A stretch of 64,000 bases of DNA from Cyclobacterium sp. 1_MG-2023 (lineage in GTDB: Bacteria > Bacteroidota > Bacteroidia > Cytophagales > Cyclobacteriaceae), in NCBI RefSeq assembly GCF_030546805.1, contig NZ_JAUOPC010000002.1:186001-250000 (forward strand), in the 5' to 3' direction. Below the pieces are notes generated by a model. It was not told the origin of the DNA, did no database searches, and saw only the letters and a program-made list of their open reading frames with translations. Numbering within the stretch: position 1 is the first letter of the stretch; every line of letters begins with the position of its first letter. This document shows positions 17,487 to 26,114 of the stretch, in pieces. Both the position numbers and the translations under genes were made by a program.

Positions 17487-18716
17487 CTATTTGGGTAGAT
17501 AGGTTAGAAAACTAAATTTATCTATATCATATATTTCATTGGCAAGTTCCAATAGTTCTTCAGCTGTGCAAGACCGTATGCTTGAAAAAATGGCTTCTAA
17601 AGGTTCAATTTCACCTTTGTCTAGAAGATTTTTGCCATATACCAGCATTAGTCCGGCATGGTTTTCTTCAGCCATGGCCATCTGCCCAATGGCTTGTTCC
17701 TTGCCCATATGCAACTGCATACTCCCGAGTTTTCGGGTGCAAATGCGTTGAATTTCTTTTAAAACAATTTTCCGTGCTTTGGCTGCTGCTTTTTCTTCAG
17801 TGCCATAATAGATGCCAATAAAGCCTGTGTCTGTAAAAGCCTGATAAACCGATTCTATGCTGTATACCAAACCGTGTTTTTCCCGCAAAGCCATATTGAG
17901 CCTTGAATTCATACTTGGGCCCCCTAATATATTGTTGAGCAGGTGAAGCTTATATCTCCTGGGATCATGGATGGAGAGCGCCGGTTTGCCTAAGGCGCAA
18001 TTGGCTTGGCTGATGTCTTTATGAAAAGCATTGGATTTTGGTACATAGGTCAAGGAAGGAACCCTTTTTTTAGCGCTTCGGCTGGCGGGAATATTGCTTA
18101 ATAAAGGAGCCAACCGGTTGACTGCCTTCTTAAAGCTGATATTGCCTACTACCGAAAATACCATCTTGGAGGTATCCAAATGCTCCGCAATAAAATTGAT
18201 AAAGTCTTCCTGAGTAAAACTTCGGACTGAATCCTCAGTACCAAGAATATTATAGCCCAGAGAATGGTCGGGAAAGAGTAAGCTGTCAAATTCATCTTGG
18301 AGGGCATCATCCGGTGAATCCCTGTACATGGCCATTTCCTCCAATATCACCTGCCTTTCCTTTTCTATTTGCTTGGGAGGGAAGGTGCTGTTAAAAGTGA
18401 TGTCACAAAGTAAATCAGCTGCCTTGTTCCAGTGCTGCTGTAATACTGTTGCATAGAAACATATTTTTTCTTTGGTAGTATAAGCATTGAGCTCTCCACC
18501 TACAGAGTCAAGTCTATTGAGGATGTGAAAAGCCTTTCTTTTTTGGGTGCCTTTAAAAGCCATGTGTTCCCAAAAATGTGCCAAGCCAACCTGTTCCTCC
18601 GTTTCATCCCTGCTTCCGATGTCAAGAATAAATCCACAATGAACCAGACGGGTACTGCTTACTTCCTGATGAACAATTCTAATACCGTTTTCAAAGGCCT
18701 TGATTTGATATGTCAT
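17487..18716 (-). CDS. M16 family zinc peptidase (processing-peptidase-like)
   Basis: The product of about 409 residues has the inverted zinc motif HFWEH (His47, Glu50, His51) and the downstream Glu in the LEEMAMYRDSPDD segment near 125, so it keeps the catalytic set of pitrilysin/MPP-like proteases. The second half holds the pseudo-symmetric domain with REKHGLVYSIES. No signal peptide is visible, so it should be cytosolic. The ATG at 18716 starts the family-typical MTYQIKAFENGIRI; an ATG at 18749 would add eleven non-conserved residues. First gene of the M16-OMT-transglycosylase operon. Confidence 0.92.
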   Translation of the reverse strand: MTYQIKAFENGIRIVHQEVSSTRLVHCGFILDIGSRDETEEQVGLAHFWEHMAFKGTQKRKAFHILNRLDSVGGELNAYTTKEKICFYATVLQQHWNKAADLLCDITFNSTFPPKQIEKERQVILEEMAMYRDSPDDALQDEFDSLLFPDHSLGYNILGTEDSVRSFTQEDFINFIAEHLDTSKMVFSVVGNISFKKAVNRLAPLLSNIPASRSAKKRVPSLTYVPKSNAFHKDISQANCALGKPALSIHDPRRYKLHLLNNILGGPSMNSRLNMALREKHGLVYSIESVYQAFTDTGFIGIYYGTEEKAAAKARKIVLKEIQRICTRKLGSMQLHMGKEQAIGQMAMAEENHAGLMLVYGKNLLDKGEIEPLEAIFSSIRSCTAEELLELANEIYDIDKFSFLTYLPK

Positions 18717-19362
18717 ACTTCTCTTTCCAAAATACAAAAATAGCATCAATTATTGGGAAAGAAACCAGGTAGTTGAAAAATTGGAGCCTATGATGGTATT
18801 TATCTGGGAAATGAGGGATTTACTTGCTTATAAAAAAGGAATGCCAATAAGAAGGACCTTTGTAATCCGGTATTAGTACCCATTAAGTTTACTCATTAGC
18901 ACGGATACAGGAATTATCGCGAAGTTAATATTATTAGGGCCTATTTAGCTATGATAATAGGTATTGGTTCCAATAACTATATGAAACGGCCAAGTAGACT
19001 TCGGGTTTCGGCATGCTAAAAAGTGAGCCAATTTTGTGCTTTAATTGGCCTTACAGAAAGAATTTTGGTTGAAGTAACTCACATGATTATCGGATTTTCA
19101 TCCTATCCATTAAACCCTAATTAAAAAAAAATGAATTTTTTTTCAAAAAGTTTTTTTGAGGTGAAATGCAAATTAAGTAAAACGATTTGCAATTAAGGTT
19201 TTTTGTAATGGGTAATCTCATAAAACATTGAAATACAAAGGGATTAGGTATGGTTAGGTGATTTGTTTTTACCGATTTTATGTTCCAATTTTGTCATGTT
19301 ATCAAGTGTAAATAACTGCACTGATCATTTTTAATAGCTCTAATAAAGTAGATTTTAAGATT
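18717..19362. other. Long intergenic stretch upstream of the M16 operon
   Basis: I see no gene, RNA gene or repeat copy in these ~650 nt. They contain divergent promoter space for the M16 operon (minus) and the small membrane protein (plus), and an A/T homopolymer-rich segment around 19120-19150. Confidence 0.5.
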
Positions 19363-19572
19363 ATGAAAAGTCAAAAAAAATTAATGTTGGCCCATCTTTT
19401 TGCTCTGGTATCTTTGGTTTTGATACTGGCTGTTGCCAACCTGTTGAAATTAAATATTTCCATTAGTGGTGGGGTGAATTTTCTTCATGTTGTATTGATT
19501 GTAGTTCCTCAGTTAGGATTTGGTTATTTGTTTTGGAACAATGTTAAAACCGAAAAGAAAGTGTTGAGTTGA
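19363..19572 (+). CDS. Small two-segment membrane protein, unknown function
   Basis: The 69-residue product has a basic N-terminus and two hydrophobic helices (about residues 8-28 and 40-58) with a positively charged tail (KTEKKVLS). The frame uses normal codons and the ATG follows a plausible AT-rich leader. A hairpin lies just downstream. No family is recognised. Lone small membrane proteins of this form are common, so I think it is real, but no function can be given. Confidence 0.6.
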   Translation: MKSQKKLMLAHLFALVSLVLILAVANLLKLNISISGGVNFLHVVLIVVPQLGFGYLFWNNVKTEKKVLS

Positions 19573-19585
19573 TTTTTTGAAAAGA

Positions 19586-19614
19586 TTCCAAGCGTTTGGT
19601 TTATGCGCCTGGAA
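19586..19614 (+). terminator. Hairpin downstream of the small membrane protein gene
   Basis: Nine-bp arms ttccaagcg (19586-19594) and cgcctggaa (19606-19614), with one mismatch or G-U pair, are followed within a few bases by ctattgaatttttt. It is a weak intrinsic terminator candidate, 14 nt past the stop codon. Confidence 0.4.
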
Positions 19615-19695
19615 CTATTGAATTTTTTGGGATTTTTTGAAGCTTACCAATACCTATTTTTTTCTTATTTTTTTATTTTTTTTCCCACCTTTCGC

Positions 19696-20772
19696 TTACA
19701 ATTTAAAAGATTTAATTATTCCAAAACTTATCCGGTTTTTGTGAAGGATTTGGTTCCCATTTAAACTTTGTGACAAAGGTGTCTGCCAAACAAAGCTTAA
19801 AGTCCAATCTTTAATGTTGAGATCTGTTCCGGCTTGAGCAAAAATCACATCCCCACCGGTTAGGGCTTGTTTTTCCCCTTCCCAAGTGTCATTTGCTGAA
19901 TGTTCAAAATATCCACCTAGGTTGGGGACCAAAATCCAGTTGTTTTGAAAGGTAAATTGATGAAAGCCTACAGCAGATCCATTAAAACTGTTACCAAATT
20001 GGTATTCTTGACTCCCTTCAGTGGCTGTTTTATAGCTGAATGAAAGGTTGGCTCCTGTTTTGGTATAAAACAACTGGTAGTTCATTCTTCCAATCAAACT
20101 CCAGGATCCTGTGCCGGGCTGGATAATCGGATCATAAAGTTGCTCACCATTGGCTATTTGTCTTGATTGTCCGGTGGGTGCAGTAACGGCTATTCCGGGA
20201 CGGAAAGTATGTCTTGCCTTGGAGTTGTAGATGTAATGTATATAATCAGCAGCTAAAGTCAAATCCCCCCAACCTTTTACACTTATGGTAGTATCCTGAA
20301 CGGGATTGGGTAGATCTAACAATTTTTCATAATAGACAATATTGGATTCGTAGGGTAGAAGAAAGGCGAAGTTCCAGTTGTTTTTTAACATAAAATTCCC
20401 TCTCAACTCTACCGTTTCATAGGTTTCCCAATCCATTTTTGTTTTGTTGACATAGAGCGCGTTGCCTTCCGGTTCGTGCATAACTACCTGATCAGGGATA
20501 GTAGCAGATAAGGTCCTAGCATTGGGCGTATAGTTGTTAGCAAGGCTGTTTTCAAAAACAGCGTTTGATACATTGGCCGTGGTGATTTGGTTGGTGGTAT
20601 TCCCATACTGTGTGTAATCCCCAAAACTGCGGTGCCTGTAAAACAGACCAAAATAGCTTCTGTTTTGCAAGAGGCTGTATTCAAAAAAGTTGCAGCTATC
20701 GCATGCTTTGGCCTCTTTTGGTAAAAAGGAAAATGTCAACAGGGTGATGGCTAAAATAGTGAGTCTTTTCAT
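19696..20772 (-). CDS. Outer-membrane beta-barrel protein of the MbnP-like operon
   Basis: The 358-residue protein has a signal peptide (to about residue 23, KEAKA) followed by CDSCNFFEYS, a Cys-x2-Cys at the mature N-terminus. The remainder alternates aromatic-edged strands (FRPGIAVTAPTG, ANLSFSYKTATEGS, ISFGIIKSF), consistent with a transporter-like outer-membrane barrel. The gene is last in the order di-haem peroxidase, MbnP-like, di-haem peroxidase, barrel, with 10 nt to its upstream neighbour, so a shared role in metal or redox handling is likely by context. I do not recognise a named family. The CxxC could bind metal, but this is inference. Confidence 0.75.
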   Translation of the reverse strand: MKRLTILAITLLTFSFLPKEAKACDSCNFFEYSLLQNRSYFGLFYRHRSFGDYTQYGNTTNQITTANVSNAVFENSLANNYTPNARTLSATIPDQVVMHEPEGNALYVNKTKMDWETYETVELRGNFMLKNNWNFAFLLPYESNIVYYEKLLDLPNPVQDTTISVKGWGDLTLAADYIHYIYNSKARHTFRPGIAVTAPTGQSRQIANGEQLYDPIIQPGTGSWSLIGRMNYQLFYTKTGANLSFSYKTATEGSQEYQFGNSFNGSAVGFHQFTFQNNWILVPNLGGYFEHSANDTWEGEKQALTGGDVIFAQAGTDLNIKDWTLSFVWQTPLSQSLNGNQILHKNRISFGIIKSFKL

Positions 20773-20782
20773 GGTTGTAAAC

Positions 20783-21841
20783 CTATTTTTGGTAGGCTGG
20801 ATTTGTAATAAAATTATAATCGTTAAGGCTGTTAAGGAAAGCCAATAGTTGTGTTCTTTCGGTAGTACTTAATACAATGCCATTCTCAAGTTGTGGGGCC
20901 AAGGTTTCATTGGTCTTTATGCCGGTTTCATAGTGATCCAATACCTGCTCAAGGTTAGCAAACCTGCCATCATGCATGTAGGGAGCCGTAAAAGAAAGGT
21001 TTCTCAGGGAAGCAGTTTTATAAGCACCCATGTCCTCGTCTTTGTAGGTGATTCTGTACCTGCCTTGGTACAATCCTTCCAATTCAGGTGGATCGGGATA
21101 GCTGCTGTCCAGACCATTGTTGTGATAACTTAAATCTGTAAACAAACCTTCCTTATGGCAGCTACTGCAATGTTCTTGGTATACGCTGTAGCCTTTCAAC
21201 TCTTCGGAATTGAGCTCGGTTTCGTCCCTTTTCCATTGGTCATATTTGCTTTCGTCGGATATCAGCGTCCGCATAAACTGAGCAAGAGACCTGGCAATGC
21301 TAGAACTTGTAATGCTGTCTGAAGAAAAGGCCTCCTGAAATAACAGAGGGTAAGCTTCATGGGTGTTGATGTATTCAAGTACTTCATTTAGATCTGCTGC
21401 CATTTCATCGGGATGGGTAAGTGGGCCGAAAACCATGGATTCCAAGTCATTGGCTCCACCTTCCCAAAAGAGTCCATCATGCCAAGCCAGGTTAAATAAG
21501 GCAGGAGAATTCCTATGCAAGGCCAAACCGGATACTCCAATATTGGTCAATGCCAGTCCATCGCTGAAAGCTTTTTCCGGCAAGTGACATCCTGCACATG
21601 AAACTTTTCCATTGGCAGACAATCCCGGGTCAAAAAACAGTGTTTTGCCCAATTCTACTCCTTCTTTGTTGAGGTAATTCCTTACCGGTTGTGGGAAGTC
21701 ATTTTGCTGAAGCGTAGAAGAATACACCGGAACATAATATTCCGGTGTATTTTTTTCCACCTCATCAAATGCAGGCATACAAGCATTTGACAAGCCTGAA
21801 GCCAACAGTATAAATAACAAACCGGTTTTGCGGAAGCCCAT
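20783..21841 (-). CDS. Di-haem cytochrome c peroxidase/MauG-like lipoprotein (copy 2)
   Basis: The 352-residue protein has a signal sequence with lipobox-like SNAC (Cys21). Two haem motifs are present: CAGCH (82-86) and CSSCH (225-229). The block GKTLFFDPGLSANGKVSC and the C-terminal TASLRNLSFTAPYMHDGRF are characteristic of the CcpA/MauG family. MauG-like enzymes use high-valent haem to oxidise residues of partner proteins, while classical CCPs reduce peroxide. Being next to an MbnP-like gene suggests an MbnH-type role. A second homologue lies upstream at 22615. Confidence 0.9.
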   Translation of the reverse strand: MGFRKTGLLFILLASGLSNACMPAFDEVEKNTPEYYVPVYSSTLQQNDFPQPVRNYLNKEGVELGKTLFFDPGLSANGKVSCAGCHLPEKAFSDGLALTNIGVSGLALHRNSPALFNLAWHDGLFWEGGANDLESMVFGPLTHPDEMAADLNEVLEYINTHEAYPLLFQEAFSSDSITSSSIARSLAQFMRTLISDESKYDQWKRDETELNSEELKGYSVYQEHCSSCHKEGLFTDLSYHNNGLDSSYPDPPELEGLYQGRYRITYKDEDMGAYKTASLRNLSFTAPYMHDGRFANLEQVLDHYETGIKTNETLAPQLENGIVLSTTERTQLLAFLNSLNDYNFITNPAYQK

Positions 21842-21864
21842 TTAATTGGGAGTGTAAATATGAT

Positions 21865-22611
21865 TTATTTGATGGAAAAAAGGCTTTTCTGGTAATTGTT
21901 CGCCACAGAAATGGCCAATGGTCCTCCCATGATACTTGTGCTTTCTAGCTCGTGTACCACTAGGTCACTGTCGCCGGTGAACAAGCTGCTTATTTCGGCT
22001 TCTATGTCAAGGTCTACCATGGCTTCACTGCCTAAGGTTAAGCCCTCTGAAGATAAGTCAAAAGAGAATTCTTTGAAATTAACTTCTGTCTCAGGATCGT
22101 TATTGCCAATATGAATGACAAGCCCTCTTCTGTCAGAACTTTCGTATTCCCATTCACCTTCCAAGACCAAAAACTTGTATCCTGTTTTCCAGCTCCAGAC
22201 CATATCATTGTTGGGGTCAAGATCTCCAACCTGATCTGTAGATAGGTTTCTTTCTTTGTCTATGCCTACGTAATAAGATAGTTTGTCGTAACTCCCAGCC
22301 GGTACTTCAAAAGTGATTTCTTTTTTTCCGGCTTCATCAATAAGGTAATAACCATCTGCTACGAAATAGGTGTTGCCGGTTTCACTGTTTTCAAACGTGA
22401 TATTAGAAATGTAATATTTAAATTTACTCGGGGTGAAGCTTTCACCTGAGGGCAGGTTATAAGCTTTTCCATCCAGTTCTAATGCTTCTCCATTGAGAAC
22501 ATGAGCGAATTCAAGGTTCACTTGAATTGAAGTAAACATTTCCTCTTCGTCATCTTTACAAGAGGTAAAGCCTAAAACGACTAATAGTATAATAGCTAAA
22601 TTTTTCATCAT
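21865..22611 (-). CDS. MbnP-like copper-binding lipoprotein
   Basis: The 248-residue protein has a lipoprotein signal (LGFTSC, Cys18). Family blocks include KFKYYISNITFEN, a YLIDEAGK segment, and DLDPNNDMVWSWKTGYKFLVLEG, the WxWxxGY core typical of MbnP proteins. In methanotrophs, MbnP binds copper after MbnH, a MauG-like di-haem enzyme, converts a Trp to kynurenine; that is established for the methanobactin-operon pair. Here it is flanked on both sides by MauG-like genes (24 nt and 4 nt away). No methanobactin genes are in the window. Copper binding is inferred. Confidence 0.85.
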   Translation of the reverse strand: MMKNLAIILLVVLGFTSCKDDEEEMFTSIQVNLEFAHVLNGEALELDGKAYNLPSGESFTPSKFKYYISNITFENSETGNTYFVADGYYLIDEAGKKEITFEVPAGSYDKLSYYVGIDKERNLSTDQVGDLDPNNDMVWSWKTGYKFLVLEGEWEYESSDRRGLVIHIGNNDPETEVNFKEFSFDLSSEGLTLGSEAMVDLDIEAEISSLFTGDSDLVVHELESTSIMGGPLAISVANNYQKSLFSIK

Positions 22612-22614
22612 ATT

Positions 22615-23742
22615 TTAATTAAAAGGATCCGAAAATGCCGGATCGGTTATGAATGTCTCGTCTGTTAATGTGTGTAAAAAGGCGATAATGGCCTCTTTTT
22701 CTTGGCTAGTAAGGTGGAGTTTTACGGGCTCTCCCTGTGTAATGATTTCATTGCTGGCTTCCAGGATAAGGATGTCCAAAGTCGCATTGCTTTCTACATG
22801 CTCATTGTAATGGTCCAGTACTTCTTCCAAAGTGTTAAACCTACCATCATGCATATAGGGTGCGGTTAGTGCGATATTCCGTAGCGTTGGCGCTTTGAAT
22901 TTCCCCTTGTCTTCCGATTTTCCCGTGACCGCCTCTAAGCCCGAATCTAAATTTTCATCCGAATCCAATCCGTTGTTATGAAAGCCCAACAAATCGTTTC
23001 TATCGCCTGAAGTCAAAAAACCCAAGTGACAGTCACCACAATTGCCACCTCGCAAGGCTATAGATGCTTCCGGGTGAGTGAAGAAAAGCTCCATTCCCAA
23101 CTGCTCTATATCGGTAAGGACAATTTCTTCATTGATCCATTGGTCAAACCTGGAGTTTCCGGAGACAAGCGTCCGCATAAACTGGGCAATTGCTTTACTG
23201 ACCAGATCTGCACTTATCTGGTCTGTTCCAAAAGCTGCTTTAAATCGTGCTGGATAATCCGGATCATTTTGCAATCTCACGACCGCTTCCTCAATGGGTA
23301 AGTTCATTTCAGTAGGATCCGAAATTGGCTGAAGGGCCTGATCTTCCAAGGATTCAGCACGGCCGTCCCAAAAGAACCTGGATGTCCAATGTAAATTAGC
23401 CAATGACATGGCGTTCTTTACACCAATGGTGCCATTTACACCGGTGCTAAACTGCTCACCATCCGTGAAAGCCTTAGACTGCTGATGACAGGAAGCACAT
23501 GAAATGGACCCGTCCAGTGACAGTTGTTTTTCATAGAAAAGCATGCGGCCTAGCGCTACACCTTTCTCTGTGAGTGGATTGTCGCTTGGGGAAGCAATAT
23601 TGTTAGGGAAATAATCAGGATGTTGTAATTCAATTTCGGTGATATCGGGAAGGGGTTCTTCAACCAATTCTTCCTTGCATGCCCAAATTGACGTACAAAT
23701 CATGATTATCCCAATAGAATAAGTAATTGGGAATCGTGACAT
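22615..23742 (-). CDS. Di-haem cytochrome c peroxidase/MauG-like lipoprotein (copy 1)
   Basis: The 375-residue protein has a lipobox-like SIWAC (Cys22), haem motifs CASCH (82-86) and CGDCH (235-239), and the family C-terminal blocks APTLRNIALTAPYMHDGRF and LTSQEKEAIIAFLHTL. It resembles the copy at 20783 in layout but is clearly diverged, so this is an old duplication. It starts the four-gene run, and its stop lies 3 nt before the MbnP-like start. Either copy could be the partner oxidase of the MbnP-like protein. Confidence 0.9.
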   Translation of the reverse strand: MSRFPITYSIGIIMICTSIWACKEELVEEPLPDITEIELQHPDYFPNNIASPSDNPLTEKGVALGRMLFYEKQLSLDGSISCASCHQQSKAFTDGEQFSTGVNGTIGVKNAMSLANLHWTSRFFWDGRAESLEDQALQPISDPTEMNLPIEEAVVRLQNDPDYPARFKAAFGTDQISADLVSKAIAQFMRTLVSGNSRFDQWINEEIVLTDIEQLGMELFFTHPEASIALRGGNCGDCHLGFLTSGDRNDLLGFHNNGLDSDENLDSGLEAVTGKSEDKGKFKAPTLRNIALTAPYMHDGRFNTLEEVLDHYNEHVESNATLDILILEASNEIITQGEPVKLHLTSQEKEAIIAFLHTLTDETFITDPAFSDPFN

Positions 23743-23942
23743 AACCTTTACCAGCCAATGTAAAATAATAGAAAATGTGACAGGTTGCCCTAAAGAAACG
23801 TCAAAAAAGCGAGTTTGATTGCAATTTTGGTGTTAAAGCGACTATGTTGTAAGCCTTGTCTGTTTATCAAGACTTTAAACCAAAATGTACAACAACTGTT
23901 CTAATTCGTGTTTTAAATTAAATGGCACGCTGTCAAAGAGAA

Positions 23943-24323
23943 TTAGGCAATTGCTTTGGGTGGGTGAAAAATATCTACGAGTTGGGAAACCCTGTAGGCT
24001 TCCTGATAGGAAGCTCCATGATTTAGGGTTGTGGATGGAAGGGTAGTCAATGAAATAGAGGCTTCTTGTAAAATGAAAATGCCAAAGTCTCTATTAAATT
24101 CTATGCCTCCTGCTTGGTTTTCTTTTTGGTCCTGGGCCTTTTTTAATTTCTCTGCCAGGAAACATTGCCCATCGCAATGCAGCATGGGTTTGTCTTTATT
24201 CACACAAAAGTTCTCAATGATATAAGCGCGGTTGATGGTGAAGTCCATCTGTATGACAGAAAAAACCAAGCCGTTGAGCAAGATCATCAAGGAGAGAGAT
24301 ATGTGAATTATTGCTTTCGCCAT
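23943..24323 (-). CDS. Small Cys-containing membrane-anchored protein
   Basis: The 126-residue product has an N-terminal hydrophobic segment (8-25), then FCVNKDKPMLHCDGQCFLAEKLKK with Cys40, Cys50 and Cys54, and ends near FHPPKA. This pattern (NKDKPxLxCxGxC, C-terminal FHPP) recurs in short uncharacterised Bacteroidota proteins. It lies 200 nt upstream of the di-haem peroxidase, same strand, and could be the first gene of the operon or a separate unit. A TAnnTTTG box is at 24331-24338. Function unknown; a metal link is suggested only by context. Confidence 0.75.
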   Translation of the reverse strand: MAKAIIHISLSLMILLNGLVFSVIQMDFTINRAYIIENFCVNKDKPMLHCDGQCFLAEKLKKAQDQKENQAGGIEFNRDFGIFILQEASISLTTLPSTTLNHGASYQEAYRVSQLVDIFHPPKAIA

Positions 24324-24330
24324 TTGAATG

Positions 24331-24338
24331 CAAAAGTA
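24331..24338 (-). promoter_or_regulatory. TAnnTTTG -7 box upstream of the Cys protein/MbnP-like region
   Basis: The minus strand reads TACTTTTG, 8-15 nt before the start at 24323, an exact match to the Bacteroidota -7 consensus. It would give a very short leader. No -33 element was found at the usual spacing. Confidence 0.38.
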
Positions 24339-24528
24339 AGGATTTATTTGTTTAAATGCACTTTGTTTGCAAAACTAAAATTGCTTCATGGGCTTATGAT
24401 TTTGATCATTATCTCAGCCCTTAAATTTGCCTAAGTTTATTAAAAGTAACAGTAACCCATGTGATAGGGTTCAATGAGGTGAAGTGGATAAGTTGATTCT
24501 GAGTGTTTAGGGTAAAATTTGGTACCTG

Positions 24529-24890
24529 TTCAACCCCATCCGGGGTTGTGGTGTTTGAGGTAGGTTTCTGACCCGTGGGTTGCCACCCACGGCTATTATT
24601 GTTCAGGCCCTCCAGGTCTGGGATGATGAATATAATAAGTTCAGAATTAACTTGATTATGTAATATTCGGTGAGGGGATTGTCAATATTGGCTGAGGCGT
24701 GTCTGGTGGTTGTGATATATTCGGTGGCTACGGTGACTGAGTTGTCTCCGGTGGCTGAGCCTGTCGAAGCCGTCGAAGTCGTCGAAGCCATCGAAGTCGT
24801 CGGATCCGTCGGAGTAAAATTGCCGATTGTTTTTATAATCGCCAATATTGATGAAGTGATTTTGACTGACGAATAAGCTTTCAGGGTTTG
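24529..24890 (+). repeat. Repeat type B, left copy
   Basis: This copy contains hairpin ccgtgggttgccacccacgg, then gttcaggccctccaggtctgg, then ataataagttcagaatta and a tail ending in a 9-mer tandem tract (gtcgaagcc-like units, about 24765-24810). A second copy in the same orientation is at 31273-31670. Short frames here are repeat-derived and not called as genes. Confidence 0.8.
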
Positions 24891-24903
24891 AAGTTATGTA
24901 ATG

Positions 24904-25835
24904 TGAGCAGTTGAGGGAAAAGCGACCCTGCCCAATGATTTTTTAAGTCACGTAATAACTTGTTCGTAATCTAAACCCCGGCAGGGGTGATATTATTGTA
25001 GCCAGTGGCCTCAGCCACTGGTTTAGTAAATTATCAGTTGATATGATTTTGGCGGTATTGTTGCTCTTTTCTGCAACAATGCTGACAAAATTACACCGTC
25101 TATATTATATCAAAAACGGGCATGAGGTCAAATCAAATTACCCAGCCCTGAATGCAAAATACATCAGCCCATGGTGCCAACCCTATATTAAAATGCAATA
25201 CCAAACCTCAGCCCTAAAAAGTGGAGCCGGCATTGCAAATGCCTCGTATTCTTTTAAAATCGATAAATGGGAGTAGTTCTAAACTACTCCCAGAGGAGCA
25301 GTTCAGGAAAAAGTTACCTGCCCAATTATTTTTTAAGCCACGTAATAACCTGTTCGAAACCTAAACCCCGGCAGGGGTGATATTATTGTAGCCAGTGGCG
25401 TTAGCCACTGGTTTAGTAAAATTATCCCCCATCATGATTTTGGCGGTATTGTTGCTCTTTTCTGCAACAATGCTGACAAAATCACAACTATTTCTAAAAT
25501 GGCGAAATCCCTAAACACAGGGTGGGACCCCTATGTTAAAATGCCAAATCAAATCTCAGCCTTGAAAGGTGTAACCGGCATTGCAAATGCCTCGTAATCT
25601 TATCAAATGGATGGTAGGGAGTAGTTCTAAACTATTCCCAGAGGAGGAAAAGCGAGCCTTCCCAGTGATATTTTTAAGCCAGGTAATAACCTGTTCGAAA
25701 CCTAAAACCCCGACAGGGGTGATATTTTTGTAGCCAGTGGCCTCAGCCACTGGTTTAGTAAATTATCAGTTGATATGATTTTGGCGGTATTGTTGCTTTT
25801 TTTCTGCAACAATGCTGACAAAATCACAACGTATA
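24904..25835 (+). repeat. Left composite repeat array (type A x3 with interleaved type C)
   Basis: Three copies of type A, with core gccagtggcc...ccactggttta starting at about 25001, 25391 and 25733, each followed by attttggcggtattgttgct and gcaacaatgctgacaaaat. Between them are type C copies (ggagccggcattgcaaatgcc...gagtagttctaaactactcc) at 25223-25297 and 25567-25640. The parts are palindromic hairpin modules, so this resembles REP/BIME-type arrays. Segment 25436-25652 is nearly identical to 31820-32036 (two mismatches by eye in 217 nt). Confidence 0.85.
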
Positions 25836-25978
25836 TTTCTTGTCAAAAACGCGCATTAGGTCATTGGGTTAAAATGTGAAACCATATCCCAGCCATAGAA
25901 AGGATAATATATTATTTTCTTCCCTTAACCTGTATTGGTCAAGCCGGAATTTCTCCACACGTTGCCATAAATTTATCC

Positions 25979-26011
25979 ATCAAAGTTTAGAAAGAAATTT
26001 TAAACTTTGAT
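25979..26011. promoter_or_regulatory. Perfect 11-bp inverted repeat upstream of lipoprotein A
   Basis: Arms atcaaagttta (25979-25989) and taaactttgat (26001-26011) are separated by 11 nt. A third, partial copy of the right arm (aactttgat) is near 26073. The spacing places it 100-135 nt before the lipoprotein A start. It could be an operator or a transcript-end hairpin of the repeat array. Confidence 0.4.
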
Positions 26012-26114
26012 ATTAGTTGTTAAATGGTTAAGTTTAGTTCTCTTTCCTTTAAGTATTGAGAAACTTTATAGGTGAACTTTGATAAGAAAAACTCCATTTT
26101 GACAAACTCTTTAT

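Noticed and set aside
24603-24876. Short frames on both strands in the type B repeat (left)
   Set aside because: They lie in a repeat copy and their Val/Ala/Glu-rich or Ser/Thr/Ala-rich sequences come from the 9-mer tandem tract; the right copy gives similar but frame-shifted frames.
25043-25276. Frame of 77 codons in the left repeat array
   Set aside because: Overlaps type A and C repeat modules, and other copies of the same repeats do not keep the frame open.
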